A DNA stretch of 5,260 nt, from NCBI GenBank assembly GCA_902796815.1, contig CADBQL010000086.1, forward strand, positions 1-5,260, read 5' to 3'. A program made the position numbers and the translations under genes. This document shows positions 1 to 5,260 of the stretch, piece by piece (the first letter of the stretch is position 1; each line of letters begins with the position of its first letter). The DNA comes from an uncultured Coriobacteriaceae bacterium. GTDB taxonomy: Bacteria > Actinomycetota > Coriobacteriia > Coriobacteriales > Eggerthellaceae. The notes beneath the pieces are model-generated. The model had not been told where the DNA came from. It saw only the letters and a list, made by a program, of their open reading frames with translations, and did no database searches.

Positions 1-452
1 GCCATGTAGATGGCCCTGCGCCCAAGACGGTGTTCTTAACGCCCTGTGGTCGACGTTTGGATGACGCGCTTGCATGTGAGCTCGCTCAAGAGGAGCGGTT
101 GCTTTTCATCTGCGGCCATTACGAAGGCATAGACGAACGAGCCTATGAGCTAGCCGATTATCAAATTTCGCTTGGCGATTACGTGCTCACGAGCGGTGAG
201 CTTGCGTCCATGGTGGTCATAGACGCGGTAGTGCGAAAGATTGAAGGCGTGCTCGGTGCCGAAGGGGGAGCTCTTGACGAGAGCTTTGCTGATGGTTTGC
301 TTGAGTTTCCCCAATACACGCGCCCAGCAAACTTCATGGGACGAGAAGTGCCCTCTGTTCTTCTCTCGGGCGATCACGGCGCAGTCGAACGTTGGCGCGC
401 TGAGCAGAGTCTTGAGCGCACGAAGCGTTTGCGTCCCGATTTGCTTGCGTGA
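1..452 (+). CDS. trmD: tRNA (guanine-N1)-methyltransferase TrmD, 3' part
   Basis: TrmD is a cytoplasmic SPOUT-class enzyme that uses S-adenosylmethionine to methylate N1 of G37 next to the anticodon of tRNAs reading CNN, Pro and Arg codons, which prevents +1 frameshifting. The gene enters from the left edge; the first whole codon is at 3 and about 149 codons are present to the TGA at 450-452. Compared with the usual 230-250 residue protein, roughly the first 75-80 residues lie outside. Visible family motifs in order are FLTPCGRRLDD, ICGHYEGIDER, SLGDYVLTSGELASMVVIDAVVRK (cofactor-binding trefoil knot, positions 160-239), SFADGLLEFPQYTRP (282-326), VPSVLLSGDH and the C-terminal SLERTKRLRPDLL. 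The GTG at 30 is an internal Val, not a start. The conserved Arg of the knot is encoded at 234-236. The residue before SFADG is Glu (279-281), where Haemophilus TrmD has the catalytic Asp169. Identification is secure. Confidence 0.97.
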   Translation, partial: HVDGPAPKTVFLTPCGRRLDDALACELAQEERLLFICGHYEGIDERAYELADYQISLGDYVLTSGELASMVVIDAVVRKIEGVLGAEGGALDESFADGLLEFPQYTRPANFMGREVPSVLLSGDHGAVERWRAEQSLERTKRLRPDLLA

Positions 453-490
453 GAAGCTAAGTTGCTTGCGAGGGGCATTTGTGCGAAGAA

Positions 491-514
491 GGCTAGCAAC
501 GAACGTTGTTTGCC
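491..514 (+). terminator. candidate stem-loop after trmD
   Basis: GGCTAGCAAC and GTTGTTTGCC can pair around a GAAC loop, giving a ten-position stem with one T-T mismatch and one G-T wobble, 38 bases after the trmD stop. The following TCTTG is not a real U-tract, so a classical intrinsic terminator is not shown; actinobacterial terminators often lack one. It could equally be a processing site or chance pairing. Confidence 0.35.
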
Positions 515-520
515 TCTTGC

Positions 521-548
521 AATAAAACGCTGACTCGTCGTGTTTATT
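521..548 (+). other. AT-rich imperfect hairpin in the trmD-lepB gap
   Basis: AATAAAACG (521-529) can pair with CGT plus TTTATT (539-548) if the G at 542 is bulged out, leaving a nine-base loop. The sequence then continues TGTAAAGTTT. The stem is weak because six of its nine pairs are A-T. It may add to transcript termination after trmD or simply reflect an AT-rich promoter region. Confidence 0.25.
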
Positions 549-600
549 TGTAAAGTTTAGCAATCTGGGAGTGACGACTTACGAGCGCGGTATCATATGA

Positions 601-622
601 CGTTGCGGCAAATACCGCAACG
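601..622. promoter_or_regulatory. perfect 8-bp inverted repeat upstream of lepB (possible operator or 5' UTR hairpin)
   Basis: CGTTGCGG (601-608) and CCGCAACG (615-622) are exact reverse complements separated by CAAATA, ending 36 bases before the lepB start. No T-run follows on either strand, so it is not a typical intrinsic terminator. Its dyad shape and place suggest a repressor-binding site or a leader hairpin controlling lepB, but the binding factor cannot be named from the sequence. Confidence 0.45.
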
Positions 623-658
623 CGACAGAGCACAGTTGATGGAAGAGCAGGTAGTTAC

Positions 659-1234
659 ATGGATTCTGGCCAGCATGCCACAGAGCAGCGATCGAGCATG
701 GCCGGGACTATTTTGAGCCTCGTTATAATGGTCGCGGTGGTCGCGCTGTTAACGGTAGGATTGCGCATGTTCATTTTTGTCCCGTACGAAATCCCCTCTG
801 GCTCGATGGAAGAAACCATCATGCCGGGAAACATGGTTTTTTCCGAAAAGGTAAGCTACTATATGCACCCTCCCAAACGCGGCGATATCGTCACGTTCGC
901 CGATCCGGAAGTGGTCGGCCGTACGCTTATCAAGCGCGTTATAGCCACCGAAGGGCAGACAGTCGATCTTATCGATGGTCATGTTTACGTCGATGGCGTG
1001 CAGCTTGACGAGCCATATGTGAATGGGAAGGAGTCTTACCCGTTGAGTAGAACCTCTCCGAACGCAGACGTGACGTTTCCCTATACCGTTCCAGAAGGTT
1101 GCGTTTGGGTAATGGGAGACAATCGAACGGCCTCGCAGGACTCGCGCTATTTCGGGGCCGTCAAAACAAGTTCGATAACCGGGCGTGCGGCCATCGTGTA
1201 TTGGCCTGTGACCGACATCGGAGTACTTTCATAG
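659..1234 (+). CDS. lepB: signal peptidase I
   Basis: Type I signal peptidase is a membrane-anchored Ser/Lys protease (family S26) that removes signal peptides from Sec- and Tat-exported preproteins on the outer face of the membrane. The 191-residue product has a short polar N-terminus (1-16), one hydrophobic anchor (about 17-35) and then the catalytic domain. The box around IPSGSMEETI supplies the nucleophile Ser49; TLIKRVIA supplies the general base Lys92; GDNRTASQDSR (153-163) is the conserved box E. One membrane segment and about 190 residues match the Gram-positive type rather than the two-anchor E. coli enzyme. The ATG at 659 follows a weak Shine-Dalgarno AGCAGG (646-651); Met14 at 698 is an alternative start that would keep the anchor. 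The gene starts 206 bases after trmD and ends 36 bases before glyQ, so read-through into glyQS is likely. Confidence 0.95.
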   Translation: MDSGQHATEQRSSMAGTILSLVIMVAVVALLTVGLRMFIFVPYEIPSGSMEETIMPGNMVFSEKVSYYMHPPKRGDIVTFADPEVVGRTLIKRVIATEGQTVDLIDGHVYVDGVQLDEPYVNGKESYPLSRTSPNADVTFPYTVPEGCVWVMGDNRTASQDSRYFGAVKTSSITGRAAIVYWPVTDIGVLS

Positions 1235-1255
1235 GGTTATGGTATTGCAGAGTAT

Positions 1256-1261
1256 AAGGAG
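1256..1261 (+). promoter_or_regulatory. ribosome binding site deciding the glyQ start
   Basis: AAGGAG directly abuts the ATG at 1262, leaving no spacer, but lies nine bases before the in-frame ATG at 1271. The second ATG is therefore the probable start, which shortens the open frame by three codons. Confidence 0.8.
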
Positions 1262-1270
1262 ATGAAATCT

Positions 1271-2191
1271 ATGCCGAATAACGATGCGCCAACGTTCCAA
1301 GACGTCATCATGAACTTGGAACGCTATTGGGCGGATCAGGGCTGCGTTGTGTTGCAGCCATATGACAACGAAGTGGGCGCAGGGACGTTTCACACCGCAA
1401 CGACCTTGCGTTCTCTCGGGCCTGACGTGTGGCGCACCGCCTACGTGCAGCCCTCGCGCCGTCCGACCGACGGACGCTACGGCGAAAATCCCAACCGCCT
1501 TCAGCACTATTATCAGTATCAGGTACTGCTCAAGCCCTCTCCGGACAACGTGCAGCAGCTCTACCTCGACAGCCTTACCGCTATTGGCATCAACATCGCC
1601 GAGCATGACGTTCGTTTCGTCGAGGACGACTGGGAGTCCCCGACGCTTGGCGCCTGGGGCCTCGGCTGGGAAGTTTGGATTGACGGCATGGAGGTCACCC
1701 AGTTCACGTACTTCCAGCAAATGGGCGGGTTCGAATGCGACCCGGTGCCGGCTGAGCTGACCTATGGCCTCGAGCGTTTGACGATGTACATCCAAGGCGT
1801 CGATTCGGTTTACGACATCATCTGGTCGCGCGGCGCCGATGGCACCGTGTTCACCTATGGCGACGTATACCTCGAGAACGAGCGCGAGCACTCAACGTAC
1901 AACTTCGAGGTGGCCGACACTGATTTCCTGTTTGGCGAATTCGACCGCTACGAAAAGGAGTGCCTGAGCATTCTCGAGCGCGGTCTTCCGCTGCCGGCTT
2001 ATGACTACGTGCTCAAGTGCAGCCATTCCTTCAATCTGCTCGACGCGCGTGGCGTCATTTCGGCAACCGAGCGCATGGGCTACATTCTGCGCGTTCGCAC
2101 TATCGCAAAAGCATGTGCCGCGAGCTATCTCGAGCACGTGGTTGGCATCAGTATGTCGGATGAGGGAAAGGAGGCCAAAGATGGCGAATAA
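1271..2191 (+). CDS. glyQ: glycyl-tRNA synthetase alpha subunit
   Basis: GlyQ is the catalytic alpha subunit of the bacterial alpha2beta2 glycyl-tRNA synthetase, a class II aaRS that activates glycine with ATP and, together with GlyS, charges tRNA-Gly in the cytoplasm. The 306-residue product matches the usual length (about 300). Diagnostic stretches are TFQDVIMNLERYWADQGC (8-25), QPYDNEVGAGTFH, AYVQPSRRPTDGRYGENPNR (57-76), LQHYYQYQVLLKPSPDN, RFVEDDWESPTLGAWGLGWEVW (115-136), GMEVTQFTYFQQMGG, ELTYGLERLTMYIQGVDSVYD (162-182; GLER is the class II motif 3 arginine region) and HSFNLLDARGVISATER. All are intact. The start is placed at 1271 on ribosome-binding-site spacing. It lies 36 bases after lepB with no room for a T-box leader, and its 3' end overlaps glyS by 11 bases, the arrangement expected for stoichiometric subunits. 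Confidence 0.97.
   Translation: MPNNDAPTFQDVIMNLERYWADQGCVVLQPYDNEVGAGTFHTATTLRSLGPDVWRTAYVQPSRRPTDGRYGENPNRLQHYYQYQVLLKPSPDNVQQLYLDSLTAIGINIAEHDVRFVEDDWESPTLGAWGLGWEVWIDGMEVTQFTYFQQMGGFECDPVPAELTYGLERLTMYIQGVDSVYDIIWSRGADGTVFTYGDVYLENEREHSTYNFEVADTDFLFGEFDRYEKECLSILERGLPLPAYDYVLKCSHSFNLLDARGVISATERMGYILRVRTIAKACAASYLEHVVGISMSDEGKEAKDGE
2168..2174 (+). promoter_or_regulatory. strong ribosome binding site for glyS inside glyQ
   Basis: AAGGAGG lies within the last codons of glyQ, six bases before the ATG at 2181. It fixes the glyS start and rules out the long upstream extension of the open frame to 2001, which only reads through glyQ in another frame. Confidence 0.9.
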
Positions 2192-4265
2192 GACTCTGGC
2201 CTTTGAAATCGGCACCGAGGAGATGCCGGCGTTCGATCTGCATGCCACGACGACGAAGCTCGGCGGCCTCGCGTCATCCGCGCTCGACGGTGCAAAGATT
2301 CCCCACGGAGATATCACGGTTTACACGACCCCGCGTCGCCTTATTGTCATCGTTGCCGCCGTGCCCGAAGCGACCGAAGCATCGGTTGAGGAGTTTCGCG
2401 GTCCTGCTGCGAAAATAGCATTCGATGCCGATGGGCAGCCCACGAAGGCTGCTATTGGATTCGCGCGCGGTAAGGGCGTCTCGCCCGATTCGCTCGAGCG
2501 TCGCGATGAGAACGGCGTTGAATACGTCTACGCTGTAAAAGAAACGCCCTCGGTTGACGTAGCGAGCTTGCTGCCCGATCTTCTCGGCAACCTTATCACT
2601 TCCATTTCGTGGCCGAAATCACAGCGTTGGGGTAGTCGTCGTGAGCAGTTTAGCCGCCCGGTACGTTGGCTTTTCGCCATGCTCGGCGACGTTGTCGTGC
2701 CGGTGGAGTTCGCTGGTCTAACCGCCTCGAACAAGACCTTCGGACACCGTTTCCTGGCGCCCGGTCCGTTCGAGGTTGCGTCTGCCGACGAGCTTATCGA
2801 CGTCATCCGTGCGAATTACGTGGTTCCGAGCGAAGCAGAGCGCGAGGCCTCCATTCGCGAGCAGGTCAAGGCCATCGAGGCCGAAACTGGCCTTGTAGCT
2901 GAGCTTCCTGCCAAGACGATGGAAGAGGTTGTGAACCTCACCGAGTATCCGACCGTCATGGTCGGTCAATTCGACGAGCTGTTTTTGGCTGTGCCCAAGG
3001 AGATCACGGTCGACGCCATGCTCGTGCACCAGCGTTACTTCCCGCTGTTTAATGCTGACGGCTCACTCACGAACAAGTTCCTGATCACGTCAAACGGCAA
3101 CCCCGAGTTCCGCGACAATATCGTCGACGGCAACCAGCGCGTCGTGGCTGCGCGTCTCTACGATGCCAAGTTTTTCTACGACGAAGATTTGAAGCAGCCG
3201 CTCGAGGCCTATGTTGAAAAACTCGGCGAAGTCGTGTTCCAGGAATCACTTGGCACGACCCGCGCCAAGGCCGACCGTATCGTGGAGCTCTCGGGTGTGC
3301 TTGCAGCAGATGCAGGCCTTGATGGGCAGGACCTCGCCGACGCGAAACGCGCAGCGCTTCTATGCAAGGCCGACCTTGTGACTGGAGCTGTCGTCGAGTT
3401 CACGAGCGTACAAGGCATTATGGGCCGCTACTATGCGAAAGCTGCTGGCGAGACTGACCAGGTTGCCGAAGCGATCGCCGATCATTATCGTCCGCGTTTC
3501 GCAGGTGACGAGCCGCCCGCTTCCATGGTGGGAAAGGTTGTCGCGACGGCAGACAAGCTCGACACCATATGCGGCCTCTTCGCTGTGGGGCAGGGCCCGA
3601 CTGGTTCGTCCGACCCGTTTGCGCTGCGCCGCTCGGCCATCGGCATCCTTGCGATGCTCGAAGCCGGCTTGAGCATTTCGCTCATCGATGCCATCGATGC
3701 GTCGCTTGACATCTATGCGAAGGGTGGTTTGGAATTCGATCGCGATGCAATTCGCGCCGAAGTCATCGATTTCTTCGTCACGCGTACGCGCGTCATGCTG
3801 CGCGATGGCGGCTGCGAGGCAGATACGATTGAGGCCGTGCTCGCGACAGACGTTATCGAGCCGATGGTGATTTCGGCTCGCGCCCGTGCGCTCGAAAGCG
3901 CTCGCGCCAACGACAAGGAAACCTTCGATGATCTGGCTACCGCGTACGCACGTGCGAACAACCTGCGCGACGCGGAAGTTGGAACGCAGATCGATGACGC
4001 CTTGCTCGGCGATGATGGAAAAGCCCTCGCCGACGCAATCGCGAAAGCCGATGCAAGCGTCGCGGATGCACTTGCGGTTGACGACTACGCTGCCGCACTC
4101 GCAGACCTTGCTGCTTTGCGTGGGCCAATTGACGATTTCTTCACCAATGTCATGGTAATGGACGAAGATGAGGCCGTGCGCGCGAACAACATGAAGCTTC
4201 TAAACAGCTTCGTATCGGTTTTCGCCAATGTTGCCGATTTCGGAAAGATGGCCAAGTCGAAGTAA
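2181..4265 (+). CDS. glyS: glycyl-tRNA synthetase beta subunit
   Basis: GlyS is the tRNA-binding beta subunit of alpha2beta2 GlyRS, needed with GlyQ to charge tRNA-Gly. The 694-residue product is close to the E. coli length of 689. It opens with LAFEIGTEEMPAF (6-18), the family hallmark. Other conserved blocks are SWPKSQRWGSRREQFSRPVRW (143-163), FGHRF (187-191), NLTEYPTVMVGQFDELFLAVPKE (252-274), HQRYFPLF (283-290) and ARLYDAKFFYDEDL (324-337). The central HD-like domain region has CKADLVTGAVVEFTSVQGIMG (395-415), HYRPRFAGDEPPAS (435-448), ATADKLDTI (455-463) and DPFALRR (478-484). A C-terminal DALR-type anticodon-binding region (about 580-680) ends with FFTNVMVMDEDEAVRANN (653-670). The N-terminus is fixed by the AAGGAGG site inside glyQ. 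No frameshift or missing block is seen. The gene is followed after ten bases by a perfect 11-bp stem-loop, which probably marks the end of the lepB-glyQS transcript. Confidence 0.97.
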   Translation: MANKTLAFEIGTEEMPAFDLHATTTKLGGLASSALDGAKIPHGDITVYTTPRRLIVIVAAVPEATEASVEEFRGPAAKIAFDADGQPTKAAIGFARGKGVSPDSLERRDENGVEYVYAVKETPSVDVASLLPDLLGNLITSISWPKSQRWGSRREQFSRPVRWLFAMLGDVVVPVEFAGLTASNKTFGHRFLAPGPFEVASADELIDVIRANYVVPSEAEREASIREQVKAIEAETGLVAELPAKTMEEVVNLTEYPTVMVGQFDELFLAVPKEITVDAMLVHQRYFPLFNADGSLTNKFLITSNGNPEFRDNIVDGNQRVVAARLYDAKFFYDEDLKQPLEAYVEKLGEVVFQESLGTTRAKADRIVELSGVLAADAGLDGQDLADAKRAALLCKADLVTGAVVEFTSVQGIMGRYYAKAAGETDQVAEAIADHYRPRFAGDEPPASMVGKVVATADKLDTICGLFAVGQGPTGSSDPFALRRSAIGILAMLEAGLSISLIDAIDASLDIYAKGGLEFDRDAIRAEVIDFFVTRTRVMLRDGGCEADTIEAVLATDVIEPMVISARARALESARANDKETFDDLATAYARANNLRDAEVGTQIDDALLGDDGKALADAIAKADASVADALAVDDYAAALADLAALRGPIDDFFTNVMVMDEDEAVRANNMKLLNSFVSVFANVADFGKMAKSK

Positions 4266-4275
4266 ACCGCGACGA

Positions 4276-4311
4276 GCACGAGCGCGTGGAGCAAGCATTG
4301 CGCGCTCGTGC
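4276..4311 (+). terminator. stem-loop immediately after glyS, likely transcript end
   Basis: GCACGAGCGCG (4276-4286) and CGCGCTCGTGC (4301-4311) are perfect reverse complements, forming an 11-bp GC-rich stem with a 14-base loop. It begins ten bases after the glyS stop codon. No U-tract follows (ACTCGAGGTC), so it is a U-less, actinobacterial-style terminator or an RNA-stabilising 3' hairpin rather than a textbook intrinsic terminator. Confidence 0.6.
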
Positions 4312-4334
4312 ACTCGAGGTCGGGAGTTCATCTC

Positions 4335-4365
4335 AATGGGCGGAGAGTCTGGCCCTCCGCCCATT
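4335..4365 (+). promoter_or_regulatory. perfect 11-bp hairpin just before the sirtuin ribosome binding site
   Basis: AATGGGCGGAG (4335-4345) pairs exactly with CTCCGCCCATT (4355-4365) around the nine-base loop AGTCTGGCC. The right arm ends three bases before the AAAGGGG ribosome binding site (4369-4375). No T-run follows on either strand. It may be a second terminator or read-through attenuator after glyS, a binding site for a regulator, or a leader hairpin setting sirtuin translation; the sequence alone does not separate these. Confidence 0.55.
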
Positions 4366-4368
4366 CGG

Positions 4369-4375
4369 AAAGGGG
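4369..4375 (+). promoter_or_regulatory. ribosome binding site deciding the sirtuin start
   Basis: AAAGGGG stands six bases before the ATG at 4382. The open frame extends upstream to an earlier start at 4286, but that start lies inside the hairpin after glyS and has no ribosome binding site, and the extra 32 residues do not resemble a sirtuin N-terminus. 4382 is therefore preferred. Confidence 0.8.
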
Positions 4376-4381
4376 ATAAAG

Positions 4382-5146
4382 ATGGAATCCGCTGATCAGA
4401 GCAACGTTTCAGTTGAGGTGCAGACACTGCGCACGTGGATTGGAGAGTGCAAGCCGGGACGCATGGTCTTTTTTGGAGGGGCTGGCGTGTCGACGGAAAG
4501 TGGCATTCCTGACTTTCGCAGCCCTGATGGACTCTATGCCCAAAAATACGGTGACGTACCGCCAGAGGAAATGATTTCACGTACGTTCTTCGACCGCAAT
4601 CCCCAGATGTTCTACGAGTTTTATTTCGATCGCATGATTGCTCGCGATGCATTGCCCAACCGCGCACATCGCAAACTCGCCGAGCTTGAAGCGCAGGGCA
4701 CGCTTTCGGCTGTGGTGACGCAGAACATCGACGGGCTTCATCAGCTTGCGGGAAGTAAGACGGTTTGGGAGCTGCATGGCAGTGTGCTGCGCAATTATTG
4801 CATGGGATGCGGTGCTGCCTATGATCTTGATGCAATAACGGAGCTACATGAGCAGGCAAGCGATGGCGTTCCCCGCTGTCCGAAGTGCGGCCAAATCGTC
4901 AAACCCGATGTCGTGCTTTATGAAGAAGGCCTCGATTCGCATGTGCTCGAAGAGTCGATTAAGGCGATTCGACGTGCCGATTTGCTCGTGATTGCGGGTA
5001 CTTCACTGGCAGTGTATCCTGCTGCTGGGCTCATCGATTACTTCCAGGGCGACCACGTGGCCATCGTGAACCTTGCGCCGACACCGCGCGACCGCTTTGC
5101 CAACCTGTGTGTCGCGGGAAAGGTCGGAGAGGTCTTCGATTTCTAA
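4382..5146 (+). CDS. NAD-dependent protein deacylase, SIR2 family (sirtuin)
   Basis: Sirtuins remove acyl groups from protein lysines, using NAD+ and releasing nicotinamide and O-acyl-ADP-ribose. The product has 254 residues, a normal length for a bacterial sirtuin. Motifs in order: FFGGAGVSTESGIPDFRSPDGLY (30-52, NAD-binding), VVTQNIDGLHQLAG (111-124), the catalytic His132 in ELHG, a four-cysteine zinc site C140-x2-C143 and C166-x2-C169, IVKPDVVLYEE (172-182), GTSLAVYPAAGL (substrate cleft) and the late IVNLAPTP. All catalytic residues are present. By my ungapped reading against E. coli CobB, the class III pocket residues Tyr92 and Arg95 correspond to Tyr81 and Arg84 here, whereas CobB Ala76 is Ile65, so acyl preference is open. 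It follows glyS by 116 bases with two hairpins between, so it may be its own unit or a read-through gene. The symbol (cobB/srtN/npdA type) is left empty because the subtype is not resolved. Confidence 0.95.
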   Translation: MESADQSNVSVEVQTLRTWIGECKPGRMVFFGGAGVSTESGIPDFRSPDGLYAQKYGDVPPEEMISRTFFDRNPQMFYEFYFDRMIARDALPNRAHRKLAELEAQGTLSAVVTQNIDGLHQLAGSKTVWELHGSVLRNYCMGCGAAYDLDAITELHEQASDGVPRCPKCGQIVKPDVVLYEEGLDSHVLEESIKAIRRADLLVIAGTSLAVYPAAGLIDYFQGDHVAIVNLAPTPRDRFANLCVAGKVGEVFDF

Positions 5147-5260
5147 ATAGGTTCTTGCAGAATCCTTTTCCAATGCCTCATAGGTGGGTGTGGCGCATTT
5201 ATCGAATCGATGGTTCGCTATGCGATCCCGGTGCGCTATTGAACGTTATTGCTCCCATGA
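5147..5260. other. unassigned sequence after the sirtuin gene
   Basis: These 114 bases contain no supported gene. A frame from the ATG at 5173 stays open to the window edge (29 codons, MPHRWVWRIYRIDG...), but it has no ribosome binding site and no recognisable motif. On the - strand a short frame ends at TAA around 5200 and could be the tail of a convergent gene entering from the right. The odd-centred palindrome ATCGA-A-TCGAT lies at 5201-5211, within a loose dyad CGCAT...ATGCG (5194-5224). No clear terminator follows the sirtuin. Confidence 0.4.

Larger units (their letters stand above)
453..658. other. trmD-lepB intergenic region without a gene
   Basis: This 206-base gap carries no reading frame that looks like a protein and no tRNA-like or T-box-like element that I can see. 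It contains three possible stem-loops (about 491-514, 521-548 and 601-622) and a stretch around 519-560 that is more AT-rich than the flanking genes. It probably ends the trmD transcript and starts lepB transcription. The best promoter-like pair I can find is GTGACG (571-576) and CATATG (594-599) with a 17-base spacer, which is a poor match and is not called. In many bacteria rplS (ribosomal protein L19) follows trmD; no trace of it is seen here. Confidence 0.6.

Noticed and set aside
441..470. TTGCTTGCG repeated twice, 21 bases apart, around the trmD stop codon
   Set aside because: The nine-base repeat has only two copies, one of them coding; chance is an adequate explanation.
150..563. - strand open frame antisense to the trmD end and the following gap
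   Set aside because: It mostly mirrors trmD and has no motif that I can recognise.
597..716. 39-codon frame from ATG 597 overlapping the lepB start out of frame (possible upstream ORF)
   Set aside because: It has no ribosome binding site, no recognisable motif and unremarkable composition; the part after 659 is only lepB in another frame.
1229..1891. Long - strand open frame of 220 codons opposite glyQ
   Set aside because: It lies fully antisense to the conserved glyQ gene and shows no family motif; such frames are common opposite GC-rich genes.
2001..2180. 60-codon N-terminal extension of glyS
   Set aside because: It reads glyQ in another frame; the ribosome binding site and the family N-terminus place the start at 2181.
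4286..4381. 32-codon N-terminal extension of the sirtuin
   Set aside because: It begins inside a hairpin, has no ribosome binding site and spans the second hairpin; 4382 has a well-spaced site.
4200..4859. Long - strand open frame of 219 codons across the glyS end, the gap and the sirtuin start
   Set aside because: It runs through two strong hairpins and two conserved genes; its product is a low-complexity mix rich in Arg, Pro, Ser and Cys with no recognisable domain.
5155..5183. TTGCAG and TCATAG with a 17-base spacer as a promoter
   Set aside because: Both hexamers match consensus poorly and no downstream gene start is visible.

Overview
The window is an ordinary chromosomal housekeeping stretch. 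All of its recognisable genes lie on the + strand. In order they are the 3' end of trmD (tRNA m1G37 methyltransferase), lepB (type I signal peptidase), glyQ and glyS (alpha and beta subunits of the tetrameric glycyl-tRNA synthetase), and a SIR2-family NAD-dependent protein deacylase. About 115 bases of unassigned sequence close the window.

Organism: the DNA is moderately GC-rich and the proteins look bacterial. A two-subunit alpha2beta2 GlyRS argues against the classical actinobacteria (Streptomyces, Mycobacterium), which use the single-chain enzyme. The linkage trmD-lepB-glyQ-glyS, the codon use and the protein style fit a member of the Coriobacteriia (Eggerthella/Slackia/Collinsella relatives). 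This is inference from gene content, not from a database match.

Layout: 1-452 is the C-terminal two thirds of TrmD. 453-658 is a 206-base gap with no credible gene; it holds several inverted repeats, including a perfect 8-bp repeat just upstream of lepB. 659-1234 is lepB. After 36 bases comes glyQ (1271-2191), which overlaps glyS (2181-4265) by 11 bases, so the two synthetase subunits are almost certainly translationally coupled. 4266-4381 holds two perfect 11-bp stem-loops without U-tracts, the second ending just before the ribosome binding site of the sirtuin gene (4382-5146).

Functionally, trmD and glyQS serve translation (tRNA modification and glycine charging), while lepB serves protein export. 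The sirtuin is probably a separate or conditionally read-through unit linked to NAD status and lysine acylation. I found no mobile element, CRISPR array, RNA gene, prophage or evident new system. The points most worth a second look are the acyl-pocket residues of the sirtuin, the paired hairpins in front of it, the unusual trmD-lepB junction and one active-site position in TrmD.
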